DNA from: Artemisia argyi
Lineage: Eukaryota; Streptophyta; Magnoliopsida; Asterales; Asteraceae
Direction: 5' to 3'
Length of the DNA: 64,000 nucleotides
Assembly (NCBI GenBank): GCA_030686995.1
Contig: CM060703.1
Coordinates: forward strand, 120,386,861 to 120,450,860
Shown piece after piece: positions 11,292 to 23,316 of the stretch (position 1 is the stretch's first letter; every line of letters begins with the position of its first letter). The notes under the pieces were generated by a model that did not search any database, had not been told where the DNA came from, and saw nothing but the letters and a program-made list of their open reading frames with translations. The translations under genes and the position numbers were made by a program.

Positions 11292-12699
11292 AGCACGTGT
11301 CATTCTCAAGCTGTAACACTCTATTTAGGGATTTTTTTTGTCTGCAGAACCTATTTAAGGTTTTGTTTTGCTGCAAATACTCTTTTAAAGGATTTATGTT
11401 GTTATTGTTGTTGTTGTTGTGTTAATTATTTAGTTCGTACTTGCGAATACTCTTTTAAAGGATTACAGATTATACAAAACTATAACTTCTGGCAGCATAA
11501 ACTGTGTACTAGCAGTATTAACTATGTACTAGCAGTAGTAAACACCCTGCATATTTTTGTTATAGTTGTCTTGTATATGCAGTTTTCATGTATGTGGTTA
11601 TGCCTTTATATAGTGCAGAGTTGAAAAAAAACGGTGTTTGGTATGAAAGATTCTCAATTTCAGGCACAAATTGTTGAAAAAACAGTGGTTGAAAAACTAG
11701 TCAATATGCAGTCATGTCTAATAGACTGAACTCAATTAAGTGAATATCAAATTACATAAGTTATCAGAAATGTGTGACCATATTTATCGAATTGTGACTA
11801 CGCTTAAGTAATGTGTGACAAAATATGACTATGATTTAGTCACACAAAAACTCAATGTGACTAATATCAAGGTTAATGATAACTCATGACTTCACACTTG
11901 GCTATAAATAATAGTCACATGAATATTTCACAATGTGACTATTTTGAATGTATTGGTCACATAAAATACCCTTATAATGTGGCCATAAACATCATTTAGA
12001 TACATATTTGTGATATGGTGTGACTATTGTAAAGCCTATAGTCACATGATCGTGCTTCAATTAAGTGTGACTATACACATTAGGATTAGGCAAGCAAACA
12101 CACACTAAACTTTAGACACACTTATTAACTTACGTGACCATATGTATCAAATTTTCGTTACACTTAATCATGTTTCTATGGTTTAGTGTAACCATATATG
12201 ACATTTGGTCACACTCGTCAACTGTGTGACATATATTTGTCACTATTAAATGCATATCGTGACTAACGCTTCAAACTTACTTTTCCGTTGTCACACATTT
12301 CAAATGTTATGTGGCTAAATATTCAGCAACGAATAGCAGTCACGTTTAAATAATGTGTGTTGACTATATAATTTAGCCACATACACAATTACCTCATGTG
12401 ACCATATATCTATTTTGGTCACACTTTTAAATTGTGTGACATATATTTGTCACATATGTATATCTATAGTGTGACTAATGTTTCGAGCTCATTTGTATCT
12501 GTCACACGTCTCGAATTAAAAGTGACTAAATAATCTAATTTTTTTTTTCCAGTTACCTCTAGTCACATAAATATTCAAATGTGTGACAATAGAATTCCGA
12601 AATGGTCACACAAGACGGATCAAGTGTGGCTGTTCATTTTATTCTGGTACATTTAGTCACGTATAAATGTTACAGCGTGACATTTCAAAATCGACCATG
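11292..12699. promoter_or_regulatory. CACTA 3' subterminal region rich in GTGAC/GTCAC motifs
   Basis: From about 11760 to 12690 the sequence holds at least 25 copies of TGTGAC, TGTGACTA or their complement TAGTCACA, in both orientations and at irregular spacing. In En/Spm elements subterminal repeats of this kind are the binding sites of the second element protein (TNPA type) and are needed for excision. Nothing coding is seen here. The first 450 bases are the 3' side of TNP2, with a GTTGTT run near 11397. Confidence 0.75.
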
Positions 12700-12728
12700 C
12701 GTAACCAATAGAACTTTTTGTACTAGTG
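12700..12728 (-). repeat. CACTA right terminal inverted repeat
   Basis: Read on the minus strand the terminus begins CACTAGTACAAAAAGTTC at 12728, the standard start of this superfamily in plants. The bases just outside (12729-12731, AGA) would be one copy of the 3-bp target duplication; the other copy is not in the window. Confidence 0.8.
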
Positions 12729-12795
12729 AGAACAAGACAACAAGCCCTAATCCCCTATGCGGTTGGGTCGGCCGATCATAGCCCAAGAGATCCAA

Positions 12796-13163
12796 TGTAG
12801 GATCGAAACATGTTGATTATTGTGGTGAATTCGGGAGGTCTTGGATTGTGGAAGAGTAAGTTCTTCGTTGTTAAAGTTAGAGAGAGAGAGTGAGTAGAGA
12901 AAGGTGGGAGGATTTCTTTGAGAGAGAAAACTTCACACTTGTGTGTATATTATGAAATCAACCAACCCTTCCCTTGTGTGGGAAGGGGTATATATACACT
13001 TATAATATACGCCCTCCTGCGGGCTGTGGATCAGGTGTACAGTGGGTAAAGACCCGTCCGTCCTCCACGGTGAGACTATATCTAATCTAATATATACAAA
13101 ACTAAGAGCTATGCTAAGTATGTAAATACATGGGGTGACCGAACCTTTTTCTTAATCCTAACA
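12796..13163 (-). repeat. E1 3' LTR
   Basis: 368 bp with TG...CA ends on the minus strand. A TATATATA box lies at about 12989-12996, reading toward lower coordinates. Sequence matches the partner at 31651-32018. Confidence 0.92.
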
Positions 13164-13180
13164 ATCTTCCCCTTAGGGAG
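13164..13180 (-). other. E1 polypurine tract
   Basis: On the minus strand CCTAAGGGGAAGAT ends exactly where the LTR begins with TGTTAGG. This is the expected plus-strand priming site of an LTR element and fixes its direction. Confidence 0.8.
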
Positions 13181-13844
13181 GTCACCCCAGAAAAAATAAA
13201 TCGAATCTTAGCATTCTATACATTGATCTTTAGCTCTAGCTTGTATCCGTTGATTCTTCAAGTGTTGTCTTTGTACAGTAAGTAGTGATCTTTGAGCATA
13301 AGTTCCTTTGACTTGTGTGATCTTTGAGCTTTAAATAAGATCATCAGCCACCGTAAATCTCCAAATCATCCTTTGTGGAATCGCCTCCATGTGAAGTAGT
13401 AACCATCGGACCGTCATGTTCACACCTTTCTAGACCATGAAACTTTGCATCAGAGTTGAGGAAGCATTGTTGTTGATCTTTCACTTTTCATGATGTCTTT
13501 AATTGTGAGTGTGGGGTGTGAGCATGAGGTTATGAATTGACATCTCATTTGCCATCAGCTGCAACCGTCGGGTGTTCCTACAAACAACAGTTAGCAATAA
13601 ACACACAAAAGTGTCTTTGTTCACCTTCGTTGAATAGGGTTTCAAGAACCATGGTTCCCCGTTAATCAGTATAAATACTGCTTGTGATCAGGTAGAATTC
13701 CGAAGAACTTCCTTGACAGGATTTCGCAGCTGTACTAGCTGTTCTCAAACCGGAGCGTCTCAAAGTAGACAACACGGAGTGAGTGAACCGGTGAATTAAT
13801 GATTCAACGATTAATGAGGAAATTGATTTTGAAAAATAATCGCA
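13181..13844 (-). other. E1 interior, 3' part, non-coding
   Basis: About 660 bases between the polypurine tract and the point where element A inserted. There are no frames of note and no repeats. It continues at 23322 beyond element A. Confidence 0.7.
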
Positions 13845-16265
13845 TATTGTGTCACAACTCGTAATTTCAGGTCATTTTTCAAACGTCAAAATTGCATTAT
13901 TCATTTTGGGAAGTTACTATTCATCATTTACTATTCACCGATCACTATTCATCATTTTACTATTCATCGTTTTCGGAGTTAGTTTGAGATTCCGAGAAGT
14001 GTTCAAAATTTTTACTATTTATATGACACTATTCATTTCTGGAGGAAAAACACTATTCATGATCATCGTGCATCTTTTCATAAATCTAGTTTACGGGTAT
14101 TTAAATTCGCGTAACCAGTTAGGTTTAGCTGCGAATTTATGCATCATCAGTAGGGACACGTTATATAGACTGGAGTAGTCTACATATCATCAGTAACACC
14201 ATCAGCACTTTAGGCCCTACACGGATATGCATTATTTTAATTTACGTATGCTTAATTTGTAATTAACATTACCACTCAGGTTTTACTACTAAAGTATACC
14301 CAATACTTCCGACTACGATCCTAATATATTTTCATACTCATTATAATAATATAAAATTTATATTATTAATTTACCCGCTGTTTTGAAACCATTTGCTATT
14401 TTTTCCGGTAAACGATTATAATTACGTCAAATCACGACATTTCAACCCGACAATAATTTTAATACCCGATTCTTATCAGGAATGTAATTTCATAATTTTT
14501 ACAACTTCGTCATATTTTATTTCAACATGACACGATTTATTTTTAGTTAACTCGGTACCCGATATCCTCTAAAACTAATAATATCTAACCTAGACTACAC
14601 AATATCTCATTCAATCTTGCAAAAGTCTTGCAAATTTTTTCATCCCATTTAATTTCCCCTAAATGTGGATCTTGCCCCCTAGGTCTTAAATATTGTTTAC
14701 TTGACCAAGACTAATATACATAAAGACATTAGATATTTTTCCATTCATTCTTCACATCTTTCATAACAAGTAAACTAGTCAAATGCTCTCATCTTTTTCC
14801 TTCTCTCTACCATTCGGCCAAACAAGAACAACAAGCAAGATCCATCATTTTTTCAAGAACAAGTATTAATCAAGTCATCTACATATACCTTGTTTGGATT
14901 TTGAAATAAAAATCCCAAGGTTCTTTAAGTATTTTCATCCAAATCACCTCAAATATTCAAGTAAGCTTCAAGTAAACTTTTTAATCTTTTCATACTTTCA
15001 TTTGATGTATTTTCAAGTCATAGTAGTAGATCATGCAAATATATATGTTATATATACCACTTTATACAATAATACTTTTTAATCTTAGATCTATAATTTT
15101 TATTTGTAACTTCAAGAGATCCACCAAAATTGTTGATGTTTAGGAACCCATGACACCCAAAGAAGGTGCATGGTAAGATTAGACTAGATTTGTAGGGATT
15201 GAAAGTGTTTTGGTTGAAGTTGAAACTAGTTTGGAACCCTAGAAATGATTTTTGAAACTATATATATACCTACTGTCCTTATTTTGAAAACGTGGGAAAA
15301 TCAGTAGATGGTGGGTAATTTTTGACCAAAGATTTAGAAAATACTTTCAAAAACAAAGCCGTGGGCGAAAGAACGGATTAAAACGAGCTTATAACGAAGG
15401 AGATATGATTTTTGCAAGTTTAACGACGAAAACTATTTTCTGAAAATATAACGTGCTGTTGGACGATTTTCAACGGACAAAGAGAGGCATTAAACGTAAT
15501 CTAACGGAGCCGAACTATCAAAAATATATTAGTATAAATTAGTACGATTCCGGGGATATAAAGAACGTAGAAAACGAGCTTATAACGACCAAGATATACG
15601 TGTTTGAAACCCGACAAAACTTATAATAAATTGACAGCTTTTGGTAATAAAAGTTGCTAAGTGTTGAAAACTATATTTTTCAAGTAACAACATTGAAAGC
15701 CATATTTCTTACCCACCGAGACCCGTATGGTCAAAAGTTAAATGACATGACTTCTAGACATTGTTGCAAGGTTTTCAAAAACGCCGAGTTTCATCACTAA
15801 CACTTAACGTACGATATTTTGTGACTAGTTTTGCGAAGCCATTTTGGCATATTTTCAAGTTATTAAAAGCGTCATTTTACGACGAAAACATTATATTTAC
15901 TGATAAAACACCAAACAAGAATCGTGGAGTACCGTTTCAATATATTTACATGAGAAGTGTTTATTAACTTAACGAGACGTCAAAAATGTATTTTTCGACG
16001 ATAAACGTTATTTTCAAGTTTCACGAGTGGTATCGATAACTTACGTATTTGCATGTGTAGCATCATTTCATTTCTTACATTAGAGGCTATCATTCATATT
16101 AGGTTGCGGTTAGAGATCGTGTCTCATTTCAGTGTATCCACTTTTGTCATCGTAGCTATTGCTCCAGGTGAGTCATAGCCCCGACTCTTTTAAATTGTTT
16201 TGTAAACTCTTTGGGGGAGAATACATGCTCGTATTACTTAAACGCATTACTCGCTTTACAAGGTT

Positions 16266-16394
16266 GATTTCCTGTATTTCATTGGTATGTTTGATTACCT
16301 GTATTTCATTGGTATGTTTGATTTCCTGTATTTCATGGATATGTTTGATTACTTGTATTTCATTGGTATGTTTGATTACCTGCATTTCATGGGA
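16266..16394. repeat. 27-bp minisatellite in element A 5' LTR
   Basis: About five copies of GATTACCTGTATTTCATTGG followed by TATGTTT lie head to tail. The frame stays open in part and yields repeats like CLITCISLV, which is a by-product of a period divisible by three. The matching array in the other LTR is at 22207-22335. Confidence 0.9.
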
Positions 16395-16445
16395 TTTGTC
16401 ATCCTTGTTTATATGACCTCATGGTCACCAATTGTTCAAATACCT

Positions 16446-16748
16446 CAAACGTAATATTGTGGTTTCCCCACTTGGCTGTTATGTCAAACGTATTGTGGTT
16501 TCCCCACTTGGCTGTGATGTCAAACGTAATATTGCAGGTTTCTCCACTTGACTGATTTATCATATGACCTCATTGTAATATTGTGGTTTCCCCACTTGAC
16601 TGTGATGTCAAACGTAATATTGTGGTTTCCCCACTTGGCTGTGATGTCAAACGTATTGTGGTTTCCCCACTTGGCTGTGATGTCAAACGTAATATTGTGG
16701 TTTCCCCACTTGACTGTGATGTCAAACGTAATATTGATGTTTCCCTAC
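16446..16748. repeat. 36/39-bp minisatellite in element A 5' LTR
   Basis: Seven to eight copies of a unit containing GTGGTTTCCCCACTTGGCTG and GATGTCAAACGTAATATT. Two length forms, 36 and 39 bp, differ by three bases. The counterpart in the 3' LTR spans about 22382-22676 with a different arrangement of units. Confidence 0.9.
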
Positions 16749-17392
16749 TAGACTTATATACATGACCTCATTGTCATTATTGTTTACCTGGCGACATTGT
16801 CAGCATTTTTAAAAATTGCTTATATGGCCTCATTGCCAGAATTATCTATATAACCTCATTGTTAAAATTATTTATATAGCAGTTTTGCTATATTTATCTT
16901 TGAATCTAGATACAAGTATTACTTTTGTTCACATAAACAAATCATATTTGGCAGTGGGTCGTAAACACACAGGTTACAAGTCTCTTATGGCGGGACTTGT
17001 AACTGAGTGGATTTACGATGCCTTTTCTGGGAAATTTTCATTCATGTGCATTACATTCTTTTTCACTAGACTCTATGAAATCACCAACCTCGTGTTGACA
17101 CTTTAGCATGTATTTTCAGGTTTTAAGCAATGGCACGCTACTGGAGGTTTTGGCAGGGCATGGCATGGTAATAGAAGACTCTGATTATTCATATGGGGAC
17201 TGTTTTTATCTATTTTAAGGGCCTACTTCCGCACTACTTTTAACAATGTAAATTTAATACTTTTGATTAAACGATTTTAATCTAAATGATTGAAGTGAAA
17301 ACCATTTTTGTACTTGTGTTGAGATACCAATTGAGTTACACCCCAGCTACATGTAAGCTTCCGCTGGACCCGATTCTGGGGGTGTGACAGAT

Positions 17393-17404
17393 TGGTATCA
17401 GAGC
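17393..17404 (+). other. Element A primer-binding site
   Basis: TGGTATCAGAGC lies three bases after the 5' LTR. It is the standard complement of the 3' end of plant initiator Met-tRNA used for first-strand priming. Confidence 0.92.
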
Positions 17405-19199
17405 TTTGGCTATAGCAAACTGAGTGTTTTTAAAACCTAGACTATAGCTACTTTTAAGAAAACTTAACCCTATGACTGTCACGTGCCTGCCTGCCAAGCT
17501 GAAGCCTCATTTGTGGTTTGTTGCTGACACATGTGATGAGATTTGTATCTCATTATCTGATATATTATGTTCACTTATTCTAGTTGATTACTATAATTGT
17601 CTTCCTTATAAGCATGTTCACGTATCATATATGTCACCGCATTATGTTTTCCTTGCATAGTTTCATCATTTGACCTCGAGTTTGGTCACCTGCCTTAGTC
17701 TTTCAGAATGCCTTGGTATTTGTAAAGGACATAGTATTAGTATAACTGAGCTGAGTATTTCAAAATTCATGGAACCTCGGTGGAATATAGACTGGTCATT
17801 TATATTCAACCCGGGATAGTGAGATATAGGCTGACCACCTATGTCTGACTCAGAGATGAATTTTGCAACACTAAGAATAGTTATAATAAAATATTTTCTG
17901 GAATAAATTCTCAACTCATTTTCCAAATGTTTCATTTACGTGTGTATACTCTCGTTGTCAGAACATTCATATTTTTATCACTTCGTGAATCACCGATTGG
18001 AAGCACGTCAACTGGTCATTTCATCTCATGAACATTCACGTCTATGCACGATACACTTATATCACAGTATTTTCTTTTATCACAATCTCATTTTGTCGCA
18101 GTTGTCACAGTCTTTTCCCTTCTCACCATCACTATCATTCCCTTTCCCATCCCTATTTATATAAGGAATTAAGTGACACTCTCTAGAATCCGATGTCACT
18201 CATCCCTCACTACCCCCAATATTGATAAGTGGATATTATCAATGACCTCCCTAGGAAAGACTTTCCATACCATCTACGAGGAGGATCCCTCGGTACATTA
18301 AGACCATTCAAAACTAAACAGAAATCTCAGGATATCACAAAACCATTCGAACCACTATCACTGGCCAGATCACCAAAATTCTACCATCTCGAAAGTATTG
18401 GCTTGACTGAATTACAAGACTAGTTTCGATGCGATGCTCACTAAGCAACACTATAGAGATACATCCAACCTCTTAACCAAGACTATAGATTGAACATGTC
18501 GTCACCAATAGACTTTATTCAAACATGTTAGATACCTATGCATTTGTGCAGACATACATACCTGGCTATTTTATCCTCTTAATACTTTCACTTTTAAACG
18601 GATTTTTCTCCAAACTACAGTTATACAAAACATATATATTGTAAGAAATACTTTTCTAAGGCACTTATTTTGACAAGCAAATTCCTTTTGGTTAATCTTT
18701 TTCAAATCTATTGGATGTTAAGAAATTTTAAACATCAATCTTTGGTAAACCATACTATCCATCTAATGTTGAAAACAGTCCTATCTTGCATAACTATTAA
18801 ATTTTGAAACATCAAGAAAAATGTTACTTGGAAAGCCGTTTGCTTAAAGTTGTAAATTTATTTATTCAAGGAAGGTTTATGAACAAAACACACAATCTCA
18901 AAACAAACTTTGAAAAATCAATCAATATATTACATCACTTATACATTTAGGATTTTGTGATTTGATGACATAGAGCTTAAGGAAAATCTTAGTAATGGAA
19001 ACTAAGCAGCGTAGGTGGAGAGAGACTTGATTCATGACATTCCTGTGGAGGAATCACAACCTTATCCTAATCTATTTTTTCCAATAACACCATTTGACAG
19101 ACTTAACCTTATGAGTCTTTCAAACAAGATTCATGATACCCATTTCAATTATTCCTAATAGAGGAATTTGATTCACCTCAAACTCCTAGCAATTTCATT
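17405..19199 (+). other. Element A interior, untranslated and deleted part
   Basis: No gag, protease or reverse transcriptase trace could be read in any frame. A block at about 17745-17890 (with GGAATATAGACTGGTCA) resembles E5 at about 51980-52110, so some of this is a conserved leader rather than random filler. Confidence 0.6.
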
Positions 19200-19746
19200 A
19201 AGATTCTTTTGGAACTACACCACCTATCATCTGCAGACCAATGGTCAGAATTTGAGATCGATTCAAACATAGGAAGATGTGCTTAGAGCATGAGTGATTG
19301 ACTCTAGAAATGGTTGGACTAACCATTTACCATAAACCAAATTCAGTTGCAACCATAGTTATTGCGCGAGCGTAGAGACTACACCATCTGAGGCACTCTA
19401 TGGTCGTAGTGCCAACATCCATTGACGGATCAAAATTTGGAAAAGCCCAACTCACTAGTCCAATAGGCAATTACGAAATAACCAGGAATTTCCTACAAAT
19501 CAAGAATCAGTTACAAGTTCGATAAGTCGTAAACCCTTAGAATTTCAAGTTGGTGGCAGGGTTATGTTGAAAGTTCTGCCTAGAAAAGGCATTATACCAT
19601 TCAGAAAAAAATTTGGGAAGTTAAACCCGATATACATTGGACCATTCAAGATTTCAGACAGTATGGCTCTAGTGGCCTACAGACTTGAGCTCCCATTAGA
19701 GCTCAGTAGTTTACACGATAAATATCATCATCTTTTCACCAAGTAA
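19200..19746 (+). pseudogene. Integrase remnant of element A (core end and C-terminal domain)
   Basis: Readable in pieces: QTNGQNLRSIQT, then EALYGRS near 19400, then the C-terminal part from about 19530, with LEFQVGGRVMLKV, GKLNPIYIGPFKI and AYRLELPLELSSL, ending at TAA 19744-19746. The first piece corresponds to the segment around the catalytic Glu of the Ty3/gypsy integrase; the Glu of the usual GQSER motif is missing. Stops and frameshifts separate the pieces, and the chromodomain that should follow is absent. It lies about 60 bp before the polypurine tract, the normal position of the integrase end in this lineage. Confidence 0.8.
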
Positions 19747-19790
19747 ACTTCAGAGACCAACACAAACTGAACTTCGGGACGAAGTTCCTG

Positions 19791-19804
19791 TTAGAGGGGA
19801 AGAC
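19791..19804 (+). other. Element A polypurine tract
   Basis: TTAGAGGGGAAGAC directly precedes the TG of the 3' LTR. Confidence 0.85.
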
Positions 19805-22800
19805 TGTCACAACTCTTAATTTCAGGTCCTTTTTCAAACGTCAAAATTTCATTATTCATTTTGGAAGTTACTATTCATCATTTACTATTCACTTATCACT
19901 ATTCATCATTTTCGGAGTTAGTTTGAGATTCCGAGAAGTGTTCAAAAATTTTACTATTCATATGACACTATTCATTTCCGGAGGAAAAAACACTATTCAT
20001 GATCATCGTGCATCTTTTCGTAAATCTTGTTTACGGGTATTTAAATTCGCGTAACCAGTTAGGTTTAGCTGCGAATTTATGCATCATCAGTAGGGACATG
20101 TTATATAGACTGGAGTAGTCTACATATCATCAGTAACACCATCAGCACTTTAGGCCCTACACGGATATGCATTATTTTAATTTACGTATGCTTAATTTGT
20201 AATTAACGTTACCACTCAGTTTTTACTACTAAAGTATACCCAATACTTCCGTCTACGATCCTAATATATTTTCATACTCATTATAATAATATAAAATTTA
20301 TATTATTAATTTACTCGCTGTTTTGAAACCATTTGCTATATTTTTCGGTAAACGATTATAATTACGTCAAATCACGATATTTCAACCCGACAATTATTTT
20401 AATACCCGATTCTTATCAGGAATGTAATTTCATAATTTTTACAACTTCGTCATATTTTATTTCAACACGACACAATTTATTTTTAGTTAACTCGGTACCC
20501 GATATCCTCTAAAACTAATAATATCTAACCTAGACTACACAATATCTCATTCAATCTTGCAAAAGTCTTGCAAATCTTTTCCTCCCATTTAATTTCCCCT
20601 AAATGTGGATCTTGCCCCCTAGGTCTTAAATATTGTTTACTTGACCAAGACTAATATACATGAAGACATTAGATATTTTTCCATTCATTCTTCACATCTT
20701 TCATAACAAGTAAACTAGTCAAATGCTCTCATCTTTTTCCTTCTCTCTACCATTCGGCCAAACAAGAACAACAAGCAAGATCCATCGTGCTTTCAAGAAC
20801 AAGTATTAATCAAGTCATCTACATATACCTTGTTTGGATTTTGAAATAAAAATCCCAAGGTTCTTTAAGTATTTTCATCCAAATCACCTCAAATCTTCAA
20901 GTAAGCTTCAAGTAAACTTTTTAATCTTTTCATACTTTCATTTGATGTATTTTCAAGTCATAGTAGTAGATCATGCAAATATATATGTTATATATACCAC
21001 TTTATACAATAATACTTTTTAATCTTAGATCTATAATTTTTATTAGTAACATCAAGAGATCCACCAAAATTGTTGATGTTTAGGAACCCATGACACCCTA
21101 ATAAGGTGTATGGTAAGATTAGACTAGATTTGTGGTGATTGAAAGTGTTTTGGTTGAAGTTGAAACTAGTTTGGAACCCTAGAAATGATTTTTGAAACTA
21201 TATATATACCTACTATCCTTATTTTGAAAACGTGGCAAAATCAGTAGATGGTGGGTAATTTTTTACCAAATATTTAGAAAATACTTTCAAAAACGAAGCC
21301 GTGGGCGAAAGAACAGATTAAAACAAGCTTATAACGAAGGAGATATGATTTTTGCAAGTTTAACGGCGAAAACTATTTTCTGAAAATATAACGTGCTGTT
21401 GGACGATTTTCGACGGACAAAGAGAGGCATTAAACGTAATCTAACGGAGCCGAACTATAAAAAATATATTAGTATATATTAATACGATTCCGGGGATATA
21501 AAGAACGTAGAAAACGAGCTTATAACGACCAAGATATACGTGTTTGAAACCTGACAAAACTTATAATAAATTGACAGCTTTCGGTAATAAAATTTGCTAA
21601 GTGTTGAAAACTATATTTTTCAAGTAACAACATTGAAAGCCAATATTTCTTAACCACCGAGACCCGTATGGTCAAAAGTTAAATGACATGACTTCTAGAC
21701 ATTGTTGCAAGGTTTTCAAAAACGCCGAGTTTCATCACTAACACTTAACGTACGATATTTTGTGACTAGTTTTACGAAGCCATTTACGCATATTTTCAAG
21801 TTATTAAAAGTGTCATTTTACGACAAAAACATTATATTTACCGATAAAACACCAAACGAGAATCGTGGAGTACCGTTTCAATATATTTACATGAGAAGTG
21901 TTTATTAACTTAACGAGACGTCAAAAATGTATTTTTCGACGATAAACGTTATTTTCAAGTTTCACGAGTGGTATCGATAACACACGTATTTGCATGTGTA
22001 GCATCATTTCATTTCTTACATTAGAGGCTATCATTCATATTAGGTTGCGGTTAGAGATCGTGCCTCATTTCAGTGTATCCACTTTTGTCATCGTAGCTAT
22101 CGCTCCAGGTGAGTCATAGCCCCTACTCTTTTAAATTGTTTTGTAAACTCTTTGGGGGAGAATACATGCTCGTTTTACTTAAACGCATTACTCGCTTTAC
22201 ATGGTTGATTTCCTGTATTTCATTGGTGTGTTTGATTACCTGTATTTCATTGGTATGTTTGATTTCCTGTATTTCATGGATATGTTTGATTACTTGTATT
22301 TAATTGGTATGTTTGATTACCTGCATTTCATGGGATTTGTCATCCTTGTTTATATGACCTCATGGTCACCAATTGTTCAAATACCTCAAACGTAATATTG
22401 TGGTTTTCCCACTTGGCTGTGATGTTAAACGTATTGTGGTTTCCCCACTTCGCTGTGATGTCAAACATAACCACTTGACTGATTTATCATATGACCTCAT
22501 TGTAATATTGCGGTTTCCCCACTTGGTTGTGATGTCAAATGTAATATTGTGGTTTCCCCACTTGGCTGTTATGTCAAACATATTGTGGTTTCCCCACTTG
22601 GCTGTGATGTCAAACGTAATATTGTGGTTTCCCCACTTGACTGTGATGTCAAACGTAATATTGTTGTTTCCCTACTAGACTTATTTACATGACCTCATTG
22701 TCATTATTGTTTACCTGGCGACATTTTCAGCATTGTCAAAAATTGCTTATATGGCCTCATTGCTAGAATTATTTATATAACCTCATTGTTAAAATTATTT

Positions 22801-23316
22801 ATATAGCAGTTTTGCTATATTTATCTTTGAATCTAGATACAAGTATTACTTTTGTTCACATAACCAAATCATATTTGGCAGTGGGTCGTAAACACACAGG
22901 TTACAAGTCTCTTATGGCGGGACTTGTAACTGAGTGGATTTACGATGCCTTTGCTGGGAAATTTTCATTCATGTGCATTACATTCTTTTTCACTAGACTC
23001 TATGAACTCATCAACCTCGTGTTGACACTTTAGCATGTATTTTCAGGTTTTAAGCAATGGCACGCTACTGGAGGTTTTGGCAGGGCATGGCATGGTCATA
23101 GAAGACTCTGATTATTCATATGGGGACCGTTTTTAACTATTTTAAGGGCCTACTTCCGCACTACCTTTAACAATGTAAATTTAATACTTTTGATTAAACG
23201 ATTTTAATCTAAATGATTGAAGTGAAAACCATTTTTGTACATGTATTGAGATACCAATTGAGTTACACCCCAACTACATGTAAGCTTCCGCTGGACCTGA
23301 TTCTATGGGTGTGACA
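19805..23316 (+). repeat. Element A 3' LTR
   Basis: 3512 bp, collinear with the 5' LTR and including both minisatellites (22207-22335 and about 22382-22676). It ends GGTGTGACA at 23316. Confidence 0.92.

Larger units (their letters stand above)
1..12728. mobile_element. CACTA (En/Spm) DNA transposon, left end outside window
   Basis: The right terminus is seen directly: the sequence ends in TACTAGTG at 12721-12728, so the opposite strand begins CACTAGTACAAAAAG, the classic CACTA end. Inward of it lies a subterminal zone crowded with GTGAC/GTCAC motifs, then a TNP2-type gene on the plus strand, and at the far left a second transposase-type gene on the minus strand. The two genes diverge. No matching left terminus was found, so it should lie to the left of position 1. 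Treating the satellite and (CCA)n block between the genes as internal to the element is inference; a second element or a later insertion between 1300 and 7780 cannot be excluded. Confidence 0.75.
13850..17389 (+). repeat. Element A 5' LTR
   Basis: 3540 bp, non-coding. It contains two internal minisatellites (see below). Open frames within it, such as 14894-15082, recur in the partner LTR and are not genes. It differs from the partner by scattered substitutions and a few indels, including 17 bases near 13960. Confidence 0.92.
13850..23316 (+). mobile_element. Element A: Tekay/Del-like chromovirus derivative with 3.5-kb LTRs, inserted in E1
   Basis: LTRs at 13850-17389 (3540 bp) and 19805-23316 (3512 bp) share the start TGTCACAACTC and the end GGTGTGACA. 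The target duplication TATTG is at 13845-13849 and 23317-23321. The initiator-Met primer site follows the first LTR and a polypurine tract precedes the second. The interior is only 2415 bp, and its one coding trace is a decayed integrase end, so gag, protease, reverse transcriptase and RNase H are gone. Long LTRs and the integrase sequence suggest the Tekay/Del chromovirus lineage (inference from memory). Confidence 0.92.

Noticed and set aside
16159..16765. Membrane-protein-like open frames with repeated CISLVCLIT and GCDVKR motifs
   Set aside because: Translations of 27-bp and 36/39-bp minisatellites whose periods are multiples of three.
14894..21022. Nearly identical 62-codon frames at 14894-15082 and 20834-21022 as a gene pair
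   Set aside because: They lie at the same offset of the two LTRs of element A and owe their similarity to LTR duplication, not to coding selection.
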